64,000 nucleotides of DNA, taken from assembly GCA_041662785.1 (NCBI GenBank), contig JBAZRW010000003.1, forward strand, positions 1 through 64,000, written 5' to 3'. This stretch comes from Bdellovibrionales bacterium (lineage in GTDB: Bacteria > Pseudomonadota > Alphaproteobacteria > UBA9219). Of the stretch, positions 1-7,192 are shown piece after piece. A model generated the notes under the pieces. The model was not told where the DNA came from and did not search any database. It worked only from the letters and a program-made list of their open reading frames with translations. Positions within the stretch are counted from its first letter, which is position 1. Each line of letters starts with the position of its first letter. The position numbers were made by a program, and so were the translations under genes.

Positions 1-136
1 GGATGCCCGCTTTCGCGGGCATGACGGTGTTTTTTATGGCGATACTCCCCTTTAGCGTCATCCCCGCGAAAGCGGGGATCCCGTTTTCTTGTTGTTATTA
101 CGTGTCAGTTCATAGACGGATTGGTATTAGTGAACC
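1..136. repeat. Palindromic intergenic repeat, copy A (cut by window edge)
   Basis: Two facing hairpin arms: 1-27 (GGATGCCCGCTTTCGCGGGC then ATGACGG) and 57-84 (CGTCATCCCCGCG, AAAG, CGGGGATCC). Beyond the second arm comes an outer tail that ends in GGTATTAG at 123-130. Read on the minus strand this end is CTAATACC, and its TAA is the stop codon of the gene at 127-525. Copies with the same arms and tails occur near 9.4, 16.5, 20.3 and 29.6 kb. The left end lies outside the window. Confidence 0.85.
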
Positions 137-525
137 GTCGGGGGCTGTTTCTTATTCCCGCTTTTCATCATCCAAAGCAGAAGCATCCAGAACCATAGCG
201 CACTTTTCTTCTCGTCACGGGGTGTTGGTTCTGGGTTCAGTTCATCTTGCGGCGCGGCGCGGCGTAGCTTCTTGTTTTTGCGTAAAGCCATGTGTTTGGT
301 TTCGATGGCCGTAATTTCGCTGATGACGTCTTGTTCTTTTTCCTGAAGGCCTGCAATTTGCTCCACCCAATGGCTAAGGCGATCCAGCAAAGAGGGGGAA
401 AGGTCGCTGCGTGTTTGTAGCTCTCCGGCCTTGGAACTTAGGTGTTTGATTTTGTTGGTTTGAATACCCCACTTTGTATAAAGATCGTGTAGGCGTTCAA
501 GTTTTTGGGTTAGGATTTTATGCAT
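127..525 (-). CDS. Hypothetical coiled-coil protein, 132 aa
   Basis: I do not recognise this protein. The first 85 residues are rich in Leu, Glu, Lys and Gln with heptad-like spacing, which suggests a helical coiled coil. A basic stretch follows (KNKKLRR), then a Pro/Glu/Lys linker, then a short Trp/Leu/Met-rich segment (ALWFWMLLLWMM, about residues 109-120) that could touch or cross the membrane. The ribosome site upstream (AAAGGCTCCCT) is weak. The stop codon TAA lies inside the end of palindromic repeat A, so the last residues may have been set by insertion of that repeat. It may be a genuine small gene, but function is unknown. Confidence 0.5.
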   Translation of the reverse strand: MHKILTQKLERLHDLYTKWGIQTNKIKHLSSKAGELQTRSDLSPSLLDRLSHWVEQIAGLQEKEQDVISEITAIETKHMALRKNKKLRRAAPQDELNPEPTPRDEKKSALWFWMLLLWMMKSGNKKQPPTVH

Positions 526-621
526 AGGGAGCCTTTATGAATAGATTAAGTATCCCTATTCATACCAAATCAAGATGAAAAGCCCGTTAAAATGCCCTTC
601 AAAATGTCCCCAAAGGGCTCA

Positions 622-1305
622 TTAAGGCATCGCGTTGATCAAAGCCGTTGCGGAAGCAGAGTTTGCCGACACTGTGCGGTTGACCAAAATGTCGCGTGGC
701 TTCACGTTGGAGCCGTAAACCTGCCTATTCCATATGTGGCGCGGCGATATGACAGAGCCTTCAAGTGAGGCCCCGACATAAAGGCCTTGTGACCGCGCAA
801 AGGCGTACATATCAGATTTCAGACCCATGGCGGTGGCGGCATTCACACCTTTGCCAAGCTCACCAACGGCGATACCGGCATCGCCGCCCAACGTGACCTG
901 ACGATCCAAAACGGCGTTCAGTCCTTTTTCGGTCATGATCGCGATAACAAACTCGGACGTGCTGCCTCCGATTTGTAGGCCAAAGCTAAGGCCGCCCAGC
1001 GTATAGAAGGCAGGCGAACTCCACTTGTTTTGGGCATCGCGCACCAGCATCACGGCGTTGCCGCCTTGCCCGCCAAGGATGAAGGCCGCACGAATCTGGT
1101 TGGGAACGATCAGGATGGCTTTAGCGCGTGAGGCTAGGTCAACGAGGCCCGGATATTGGTTATCGCTAAGCATGGACTTAAAGGTAATGCGCGAGCGGTC
1201 CATCAGTTGATCGGGCTCGCTCCCAAACTCGCCTGCGCTACGGCAGCCGGTCAGAGAAATGAGGGCCACAAAAGCCAGAAGCAGGGAGCGGTTTAAAAAG
1301 CGCAT
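622..1305 (-). CDS. SYLF/Ysc84-domain lipoprotein
   Basis: This looks like a SYLF (Ysc84) family protein, a lipid-binding domain found in eukaryotic actin-associated proteins and in many proteobacterial envelope lipoproteins. The start is placed at the internal ATG at 1305 because GAGGAA stands just upstream; an ATG 15 bases earlier is possible. From there a short signal peptide ends in the lipobox L-T-G-C, with Cys at residue 21, so the protein should be lipid-anchored in the envelope. Family features seen are the Gly-rich stretch GGQGGNAVML, then FYTLGGLSFGLQIGGS and DAGIAVGELGKG, and the late Tyr-Ala-Phe/Ser-Gly-Leu-Tyr-Val-Gly block. It is probably monocistronic. The cellular role of bacterial members is poorly known. 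Confidence 0.8.
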   Translation of the reverse strand: MRFLNRSLLLAFVALISLTGCRSAGEFGSEPDQLMDRSRITFKSMLSDNQYPGLVDLASRAKAILIVPNQIRAAFILGGQGGNAVMLVRDAQNKWSSPAFYTLGGLSFGLQIGGSTSEFVIAIMTEKGLNAVLDRQVTLGGDAGIAVGELGKGVNAATAMGLKSDMYAFARSQGLYVGASLEGSVISPRHIWNRQVYGSNVKPRDILVNRTVSANSASATALINAMP

Positions 1306-1339
1306 AGAAAGTTCCTCCATTTTTGAAAAAAAGAAAGGG

Positions 1340-2224
1340 CTATTGCAACGCTAGAATGACGCCCAAGATGGTGATTTCGACGATTTCCTGTAAGGATCCC
1401 ATCAGCGGGCCGTTATAGCCGCGCAAATGGTTGGCTCCTAGAAGGGCGACCAGCAATCCTGCGCCCGTCCCGATAGCCAGCGCATAGGTGGCGTAGGAGC
1501 CCAAGACGGCAAAGGCGATGATCCCACCCAAAGCGAGAGCCAGCAACATGCGCAGGGCAGGCGGCTGTTGGAAGTAATCCGCAACGGGATCGCCAGGAAT
1601 CGGGCGCAGCCATGAGGCCATCACGACCATCATCGCGCGTGACCAGCACGCCGAAGTGATGAGGGCTTGAAAGACGATGTCGTTGTCGCTCAGGCTGGCG
1701 ATGGCACCGATTTTCATAATGATCACAAGGATAACGGCAAGGGTTCCATATTGAACCGACCGTTCTTCTTTAAGCCAGCCAATGCCTTGGTCCTTGTCAA
1801 AGCTGCGGCCATAGAGATTGGCCATGCTGGCGAATTCTTCTTCATGCAAAGCGCGTGTTATCCAAAGCATGCTGATGACGGCGAAAGCCGATGTGATAAT
1901 GCCTGGAAGACCTATTTGCGTCATGATCCAGTCAACGCTTGCACCAAAGACACCAATGGCCGCGCCGATAAGGGGGAACCAGACCATGGCTTTGCGAATA
2001 AAGCGGGGCCTTGGGGTTTCTTTCAGGCGCAGATTGAGACGAGTCAAATAGTTGATGGCAATGACGATTTCCACCCAAAGAGTCTCTGCCGATGGCGCAT
2101 TCATCGTAATCACGGGCGGCGATTTCAGTGGCGTTCCCGTAGGCGCAGGCGCGGACTCAACCGTTTCGGCTGGTGTTTGAGCCTCTGGCGAATCGGGCGG
2201 CGTGGGGTCAAGTGGATCGGTCAT
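1340..2224 (-). CDS. CobS-like polytopic membrane protein, metal-site residues absent
   Basis: The protein (294 aa) has a Pro-rich cytoplasmic N-terminus of about 45 residues, then about six hydrophobic segments. The layout resembles CobS, adenosylcobinamide-GDP ribazoletransferase, which joins the two halves of cobalamin: an early NYLTRLNL, then FPLIGAAIGVFG, a conserved central loop, SVQYGTLAVILVIIMK, W-S-R-A, and a final GYNGPLMGSLQEIVE. In CobS the central loop reads H-x-D-G-L-A-D-x-x-D-G and the end reads G-x-x-G-D-x-x-G. Here they are HEEEFASMANLYG and GYNGPLMG, so the acidic metal-binding residues are gone. No cob genes are nearby. It is a divergent CobS-fold protein, perhaps with another activity or inactive. 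Confidence 0.6.
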   Translation of the reverse strand: MTDPLDPTPPDSPEAQTPAETVESAPAPTGTPLKSPPVITMNAPSAETLWVEIVIAINYLTRLNLRLKETPRPRFIRKAMVWFPLIGAAIGVFGASVDWIMTQIGLPGIITSAFAVISMLWITRALHEEEFASMANLYGRSFDKDQGIGWLKEERSVQYGTLAVILVIIMKIGAIASLSDNDIVFQALITSACWSRAMMVVMASWLRPIPGDPVADYFQQPPALRMLLALALGGIIAFAVLGSYATYALAIGTGAGLLVALLGANHLRGYNGPLMGSLQEIVEITILGVILALQ

Positions 2225-2374
2225 ACCTACAGTTATAATGGATTATGGTAAAAACGCAATCGGGATTGGGGCTGAGTTTTTGTTTTTGTCGGCAGAGGTC
2301 GCGGTCCCGCCAAGGCGATCACCCCTGAAAAAACAAAGACAAAGGTTAACAACAATCCTTTGGCTTCCAATACC

Positions 2375-3244
2375 TCAAGAACAGGAGGGAACGGGCATGG
2401 CGGAGTCCGTTACATGGGCCTGAATGATTTTCATCAAGGCTGTTTTTCTTGCCGTATAGTGGTCAGATCCAAGAGGCAACAAGTGATGTTCATAACCGCG
2501 TTTTGGCTGTCTGCCCCACAGGATAAGCCTTTCTTGAAGGGATAGGCTCCCCGTTTCCTCTTGCGCATGAATAACGCAATGCGTGAACGGGGTTGCGGTT
2601 GTAAGGGTCGCCGCACCTTCCAGAAGGGCAACAGCCTCATCCACTTTTTCCATTCCTTTTCTATAAACGGAAATGTCGGCCTTATCCTTACCGATCATGA
2701 CGAGCCGTGTGCCGTGAGGAGCCCTGTCATAGGTGTTGTCAAAGAGCGCCCCAGCATAAGCAGCACCAGAAAGGGTTGCATAAAGCTGGTGAGCAAGAAC
2801 ATAAGTTTCTGCCTTGTCCGACATTGTCAATGTCGTGAGCGGAGCGCGAATATGGGGGGAATAGACTTTGCCATCCCCTGAGATCGTCAAATGAAGCCCC
2901 TGCAAGTTAGACGGCGCATGAATGACCGTCACGGCGTCTTTCGGTTGATAGAAAACGAACTGATCCTTTTGCTCATCGATCATGGCGGGAGAAGTCTCAT
3001 TGAGACAGGCGTAATCATAGATTTTAATGGTAGGGTTTTTCTTAGCGTGTTTTGATTCTTTTACTGGTTGGATATAGACGGTTCCCTCGATATTCAGCCG
3101 AAGCGTGCGGATAGAACCGGAGTTAGATGACCACGAATACTTTTGTTTTCCGCCTTCAAGCAGGCGGGCTGATGCGCTTTTCCCCGCTGAATCAAGAAAG
3201 GCCTCACGGACCAAGGCTTGAAAGGATTGCTTGATGGGGCTCAT
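2375..3244 (-). CDS. Hypothetical protein, beta-rich, about 290 aa
   Basis: I do not recognise this protein. The start is uncertain: the ATG at 3244 has AAAAAGG about nine bases upstream and is preferred, while an ATG at 3286 would add 14 residues. The middle (from about residue 45 to 165) alternates short hydrophobic strands with polar turns (RTLRLNIEGTVYI, LQGLHLTISGDGKVYS, PLTTLTMSDKAETYVL). This recalls the beta-helical GIN/DUF2807 adhesin-like fold, but only weakly. The last 100 residues look alpha/beta. No signal peptide or membrane segment is clear with the shorter start. It faces mreB across a 220-base gap. Confidence 0.5.
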   Translation of the reverse strand: MSPIKQSFQALVREAFLDSAGKSASARLLEGGKQKYSWSSNSGSIRTLRLNIEGTVYIQPVKESKHAKKNPTIKIYDYACLNETSPAMIDEQKDQFVFYQPKDAVTVIHAPSNLQGLHLTISGDGKVYSPHIRAPLTTLTMSDKAETYVLAHQLYATLSGAAYAGALFDNTYDRAPHGTRLVMIGKDKADISVYRKGMEKVDEAVALLEGAATLTTATPFTHCVIHAQEETGSLSLQERLILWGRQPKRGYEHHLLPLGSDHYTARKTALMKIIQAHVTDSAMPVPSCS

Positions 3245-3464
3245 GTCTATGACCTTTTTGATAGGAGTTATAATCAACAAGGCCATACCTTATCAAAACA
3301 TCCCGCCTATTGAAAACAATTGCTTATGGTTAATGGTTGCATGGTTTATGGGCAACATTCAAATCCTTACAACGATCCTCTTGCTTCCAAGGCCATAGGG
3401 TGCGAAAAAGAGGCGGTTTTGCTAAGGGCTGCTTGGCCTGTTTTTATCATGGGTTGAAACATCA

Positions 3465-4505
3465 ATGTTTTCCAATTTGTTAGGGTTGCTCTCCGCCGAC
3501 ATGGGCATCGATCTGGGTACGGCCAACACGCTGGTCTATGTGAAGGGGCGCGGAATCGTTTTGAATGAGCCGTCCGTTGTCGCTATCGCAACCTCACGCG
3601 GCAAGCGTCAAGTGCTGGCCGTTGGCGATGAAGCCAAGCTGATGCTGGGGCGCACACCGGGTAACATTCAAGCCATTCGCCCGCTGCGCGATGGCGTGAT
3701 CGCGGACTTTGAAGTCGCGGAAGAAATGATCAAGCACTTCATTCGCAAAGTGCATAACCGTCGCAGCTTTGCGAACCCGCAGATTATCATTTGCGTGCCG
3801 TCAGGCTCGACGGCGGTTGAGCGTCGCGCGATTCAGGAGTCGGCAGAGTCCGCTGGTGCAAGGCGCGTGTTCTTGATTGAGGAGCCGATGGCCGCCGCGA
3901 TTGGCGCAGGCCTTCCCGTGACAGAGCCTACGGGTTCCATGGTTGTCGATATTGGCGGGGGCACGACCGAGGTTGCGGTTCTTTCGCTTGGCGGTATTGT
4001 CTATTCGCGCTCGGTGCGCGTGGGCGGCGATAAGCTGGATGAAGCGATCATCAACTATATCCGCCGCTATCACAATCTGCTGATCGGTGAGAGCACGGCG
4101 GAGCGCATCAAGAAGGAAATCGGTTCCGCTTCACCTCCCGAAGATGGCGAAGGCCGCGTATCGGAAATCAAGGGCCGCGATTTGATGTACGGCGTGCCCA
4201 AGGAAATCGTGATCACAGAGCGTCAGATTGCCGAAAGCCTGTCTGAGCCTGTGAGCGCGATTTTGGAAGCTGTGAAGGTTGCGCTTGAAAACACCGCGCC
4301 GGAACTGGCCGCCGATATCGTGGATAAGGGTATCGTTTTGACGGGCGGCGGCGCTTTGCTTCGCAACCTCGATCTCGTTTTGCGTCATGCGACGGGTCTT
4401 CCTGTTTCGGTGGCTGAGGATCCTTTGTCCTGCGTTGCGCTGGGCACTGGCCGCGCTTTAGAGGAAATGCACGTTCTGAAGAACCTGCTGGTCGGCGGGT
4501 ACTAA
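3465..4505 (+). CDS. mreB: Rod shape-determining protein MreB
   Basis: MreB is the bacterial actin homologue that forms membrane-bound filaments and guides the wall-synthesis machinery along the cell side. The 346-residue length is normal. Seen are an N-terminal amphipathic stretch (MFSNLLGLLS), phosphate-1 loop MGIDLGTANTLVYV at 13-26, the connecting motif around EEPMAAAIGAGLPV, phosphate-2 loop VVDIGGGTTEVAV and the adenosine motif LTGGGALLRNLD near the C-terminus. The usual partners mreC and mreD do not follow; instead a palindromic repeat and a LapA-domain gene come next. The identification is firm. Confidence 0.97.
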   Translation: MFSNLLGLLSADMGIDLGTANTLVYVKGRGIVLNEPSVVAIATSRGKRQVLAVGDEAKLMLGRTPGNIQAIRPLRDGVIADFEVAEEMIKHFIRKVHNRRSFANPQIIICVPSGSTAVERRAIQESAESAGARRVFLIEEPMAAAIGAGLPVTEPTGSMVVDIGGGTTEVAVLSLGGIVYSRSVRVGGDKLDEAIINYIRRYHNLLIGESTAERIKKEIGSASPPEDGEGRVSEIKGRDLMYGVPKEIVITERQIAESLSEPVSAILEAVKVALENTAPELAADIVDKGIVLTGGGALLRNLDLVLRHATGLPVSVAEDPLSCVALGTGRALEEMHVLKNLLVGGY

Positions 4506-4532
4506 AGTCTAGGCTTTATAAAAGCACCTACC

Positions 4533-4678
4533 GTCATCCCCGCGAATGCGGGGATCCAGCTGCGAGCGATAGCGAGCGTATGAGTCAAAAATGAAAAACA
4601 AGCGCTGTTGTGAAGTTTTTTTGAGTCTTATGCCGCGCAGACGCGCGGCGCTGGATTCCCGCCTTCGCGGGAATGACG
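4533..4678. repeat. Composite palindromic repeat, copy F
   Basis: About 146 bases with a GTCATCCCCGCG arm on the left and its inverted counterpart (CGCGGGAATGAC) on the right. Between them lies GGATCCAGCTGCGAGCG, an AT-rich core with TGAGTCAAAAA, then TTGAGTCTTATGCC and a GCGCGGCGCTGGA segment. The same arrangement returns at 33083-33223, and its right half resembles the element inserted in trpF at 6061-6193. It lies between mreB and the LapA-domain gene and could fold into a long hairpin in RNA from either strand. Confidence 0.85.
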
Positions 4679-4746
4679 CTGTAGTGGTAATGTATTTTGT
4701 GTGCGTTAATCCCTTGGACTTTTTCCCTTAACGAAAGGGGTATCCT

Positions 4747-5133
4747 ATGCGTCTTCTGACATGGTTTCTTACGCTGCCGATCTTTGTCGCGGTGGTTGTC
4801 TTTATCCTTCAAAACCGGCTTCAGGTCGCGATTAGCTTCTGGCCCTTCGATTTCGAAGCCACGATGCCCGTGTCCGTCCTCTCTCTGGGTCTTTTGATCG
4901 TGGGCTTTGTGATGGGCAGCCTTATGACGGGCGTGGCCGTGTTCCGCTCTGGCTGGCAAGCGCGGCGCTTACGCGGCGAAGTTGCCAAGCTGCAGGAGCA
5001 ACTCAAAGAAAAAGACAACGCGCCGCTTTCTTGCGAGCCGACGATCCTTTACAAGGGTCGCTATCAAACTGTTTCAACCCTTGAAAAATCTGCGCCCCGC
5101 TCTTGGTGGTCGCGCCTTTGGAGGAAAGGATAA
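4747..5133 (+). CDS. LapA/DUF1049-domain inner membrane protein
   Basis: A small protein (128 aa) with two transmembrane helices (about residues 5-24 and 40-64), separated by a short periplasmic loop with N-R-L-Q-V-A-I-S-F-W, followed by a cytoplasmic coiled coil (RRLRGEVAKLQEQLKEKD) and a basic tail. This is the layout of the LapA (DUF1049) family; the E. coli member acts in lipopolysaccharide assembly. A strong ribosome site (AACGAAAGGGG) precedes the ATG. The gene ends five bases before pyrF, and a LapA-domain gene upstream of pyrF is a recurring arrangement in alphaproteobacteria, so the two are probably co-transcribed with trpF. Confidence 0.85.
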   Translation: MRLLTWFLTLPIFVAVVVFILQNRLQVAISFWPFDFEATMPVSVLSLGLLIVGFVMGSLMTGVAVFRSGWQARRLRGEVAKLQEQLKEKDNAPLSCEPTILYKGRYQTVSTLEKSAPRSWWSRLWRKG

Positions 5134-5137
5134 TATC

Positions 5138-5881
5138 ATGATCAATCCCGTTTTTTGCGCTATCGATACTTCGGATCCCGTTAAGGCTCTCGTGCTTGCT
5201 ACGCAGCTGAAAGGCAAAGTTGGCGGGCTCAAGGTCGGCCTTGAATACATGATGGCCAACGGACCGCAGGGTTATGCCCAATTCGCGGCGCTGGGTCTGC
5301 CTTTGTTTGTCGATGTCAAGCTGCACGATATTCCCAACACGGTGGCGGGCGCGGTGACCTCGCTGCTGCCGCTGCAAGCCGACTTTATCACGATCCACAC
5401 CGGCGGCGGCGCGGGTATGATGCGCGCGGCGGCTGAGGCAGCTGCGAAGGCCACGGGTAAGCGTCCCAAGCTCTTGGGCGTGACGGTTCTCACCAGCATG
5501 GACGCGGGCGATTTGAAAGCCGTTGGGCAAGAGGCCGACACGGCGGCGCAGGTGGAGCGTCTGGCGCTGCTGGCCAAGGAAAGCGGCCTTGATGGCATCG
5601 TGTGTTCTCCGGCAGAAGTCGTGCGGCTTCGCGCTTTGTGCGGGCCTGATTTCACGTTGATGGTTCCGGGGATTCGCCCCGTCTGGGCGGCGGCGAACGA
5701 TCAAAAGCGCATCATGACGCCGCGTGAGGCTGTCATGGCGGGCGCGAGCTATCTTGTCATCGGAAGACCCATAACGGGCGCGGCGGATCCTGCCGAGGCC
5801 GCGCAAAGGATAACGGATGAAATCTTCGCCTCGTGTTGCGATGAAAAGAAAAGCTCCTGCGGCTGTGGCTGTTGCTGCTAA
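5138..5881 (+). CDS. pyrF: Orotidine 5'-phosphate decarboxylase
   Basis: PyrF removes CO2 from OMP to give UMP, the last step of de novo pyrimidine synthesis. The ATG at 5138 follows GGAGGAAAGG and begins MINPVFCAID. Seen are the phosphate-side KVGLEYM, the catalytic DVKLHDIPNTV (Asp-x-Lys-x-x-Asp), and the late VPGIRPV and YLVIGRPIT blocks. The canonical protein ends near AQRITDEI; here a further tail of about 15 residues contains seven cysteines (SCCDEKKSSCGCGCCC). That tail is encoded where pyrF overlaps the start of trpF by 65 bases in another frame, so it is probably a by-product of the overlap rather than a metal site. Confidence 0.95.
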   Translation: MINPVFCAIDTSDPVKALVLATQLKGKVGGLKVGLEYMMANGPQGYAQFAALGLPLFVDVKLHDIPNTVAGAVTSLLPLQADFITIHTGGGAGMMRAAAEAAAKATGKRPKLLGVTVLTSMDAGDLKAVGQEADTAAQVERLALLAKESGLDGIVCSPAEVVRLRALCGPDFTLMVPGIRPVWAAANDQKRIMTPREAVMAGASYLVIGRPITGAADPAEAAQRITDEIFASCCDEKKSSCGCGCCC

Positions 5882-6668
5882 AATATGCGGCCTGTCGGAT
5901 GAGGCGGCTCTTCGCGCGGCGATAGAAGGCGGCGCGGCCTATCTTGGCTTTGTCTTTATCCCAGAATCCAAGCGGGCGATTACCGTCGATCAAACGTTGG
6001 CGCTTTTGCAAACGCTGCCGCAACCGACTTTGTGCCGGTTTGTGACAGCTCATCCTTTATCGTCATTGCGAGGAGCGAAGGCGACGAAGCAATCCAGCGA
6101 CGCGGCGTCTGCCGCGCAAGAGAGTCTTATGCCTCGCGGACGCTCGGCCTCTGGATCGCCACGCTCCGACTTCGTCTCCGCTCGCGATGACGGTAATGGG
6201 CTCGTCCTTGTCGCGCTGCTACGCGACCCGACCGATGAGCAGGTTGGGGATATTCTACGCCTCAAGCCTCTTCTTGGGCTTATTCAATTGCATGGGAGTG
6301 AGACGCCGCAGCGCGTCGCCGCGATCCGTAAGGCGGCGGGCGTGCCTGTCATGAAGGCGATAGCCGTGGCGGATAAGGGCGATTTGGCCGCCGTTTTAGC
6401 CTACGAAAAAGTGTCCGATATGCTGCTGTTTGATACCAAAATCGGCACGAAATCGGGCGGTACGGGGCAGCGTTTTGACTGGTCGATTCTGAAAGGCCTA
6501 AAAGCCCAAAAACCATGGATGCTGGCGGGTGGCCTGAACGCGGAAAACGTGCGCGAAGCGATCAGCGTAACGGGCGCAAAAATTGTCGACGTGTCGTCAA
6601 GCGTTGAAACGCGCACAAAAAAAGATCCGGATAAAATCCGGATCTTTTTAGCAAGGCTTTCTTCTTAA
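5817..6668 (+). CDS. trpF: Phosphoribosylanthranilate isomerase with in-frame repeat insertion
   Basis: TrpF isomerises N-(5-phosphoribosyl)anthranilate in tryptophan synthesis. The start at 5817 has AAGGA six bases before it; an ATG at 5841 lacks such a site. The family core begins at KICGL (residues 22-26, catalytic Cys24) and continues with AAYLGFVF, LIQLHGSE, LLFDTKIGTKSGGTG and MLAGGLNAENV. At 283 residues it is about 70 longer than usual. Part of the excess is an N-terminal extension over pyrF. The rest is a foreign stretch, about residues 82-126, encoded by a palindromic repeat inserted in frame just before the strand LVLVALLRDP. No trpB or trpA follows. Whether the enzyme is active is not known from sequence. 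Confidence 0.92.
   Translation: MKSSPRVAMKRKAPAAVAVAAKICGLSDEAALRAAIEGGAAYLGFVFIPESKRAITVDQTLALLQTLPQPTLCRFVTAHPLSSLRGAKATKQSSDAASAAQESLMPRGRSASGSPRSDFVSARDDGNGLVLVALLRDPTDEQVGDILRLKPLLGLIQLHGSETPQRVAAIRKAAGVPVMKAIAVADKGDLAAVLAYEKVSDMLLFDTKIGTKSGGTGQRFDWSILKGLKAQKPWMLAGGLNAENVREAISVTGAKIVDVSSSVETRTKKDPDKIRIFLARLSS
6061..6193. repeat. Palindromic repeat inserted in trpF, copy H
   Basis: A 133-base element with inverted ends: CGTCATTGCGAGGAGCGAAG on the left and, inverted, TCCGCTCGCGATGACGG on the right. The inner part (GAGTCTTATGCCTCGCGGAC then GCTCGGCCTCTGGAT) matches the right half of copies F and G, so these belong to one family. It keeps the trpF reading frame open and is translated into a basic, Ser/Arg/Ala-rich peptide that begins SLRGAKATKQSS. 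A second GTCATTGCGAG-type copy lies at the end of ftsY. Confidence 0.9.
6617..6649. terminator. Bidirectional hairpin terminator inside the trpF 3' end
   Basis: A perfect 9-bp stem, GATCCGGAT and ATCCGGATC (6624-6632 and 6636-6644), with an AAA loop. It is preceded by A7 and followed by T5, so it can act on both strands. On the minus strand it sits just after the stop of the gene at 6670-7047 with a T7 run, which is the stronger orientation. On the plus strand it lies before the trpF stop codon at 6666-6668. Confidence 0.75.
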
Positions 6669-6669
6669 T

Positions 6670-7047
6670 TTAGGATGGAGAGCAAATCATTACTGCTGAG
6701 CCATATTTTTTATTGGCAGCCGCAATCTTGGCATCATTGATCTTTCTTACGCGCTCTACCTCGGCCATCTTATTCTTTTCTGTGATCAGGGTATCGAGGA
6801 ACGGAACGAAGCTCTTGCCAAAATACTTGGCGGCACGAGTCTCAAAGGCTCTAATCGATTTCGTCACATTTCCTGTCGTCAAGCTCAGACAAGAGGCAAG
6901 TTCCCAAGGCAAATAGCCGGTTGTTCTAAAAACGGCATCAGCCGCCGCACTAAACTCCTGACGAACCATTCTGGAATTCATGTCCGATCCTTTTGTATTG
7001 GCTAGTTTTGCGACAGCTTTCAATTTCTTTTCTAACTGACTGGTCAT
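6670..7047 (-). CDS. Hypothetical protein, 125 aa
   Basis: A basic, mainly helical small protein that I cannot assign. Lys, Ala and Arg are frequent, with a middle section (LPWELASCLSLTTGNVTKSI, then RAFETRAAKYFGKSF) that could be a helical bundle; the pattern faintly recalls phasin-like or helix-turn-helix proteins, without a decisive motif. The ATG at 7047 has AGGGAAAGC upstream on its strand, a reasonable ribosome site. It is convergent with trpF, ending two bases from the trpF stop, and shares the terminator hairpin at 6617-6649. It is likely a single-gene unit. Confidence 0.55.
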   Translation of the reverse strand: MTSQLEKKLKAVAKLANTKGSDMNSRMVRQEFSAAADAVFRTTGYLPWELASCLSLTTGNVTKSIRAFETRAAKYFGKSFVPFLDTLITEKNKMAEVERVRKINDAKIAAANKKYGSAVMICSPS

Positions 7048-7192
7048 GATGCTTTCCCTTTGTAATTTGGCTGCGTTTCGGCGTGTTGAAACTTTCGAGG
7101 GTCAGCCTAAAACAGCCTAACGGAGGGGATCAATAATAAAAATTACTTTCACGCGGGAAATAAGGACAGAAAGTTGTTTATAACAGCCTCTG

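Noticed and set aside
5833..5881. PyrF cysteine tail considered as a metal-binding domain
   Set aside because: The stretch is explained by overlap with the trpF start in another frame; kept as a finding about overprinting only.
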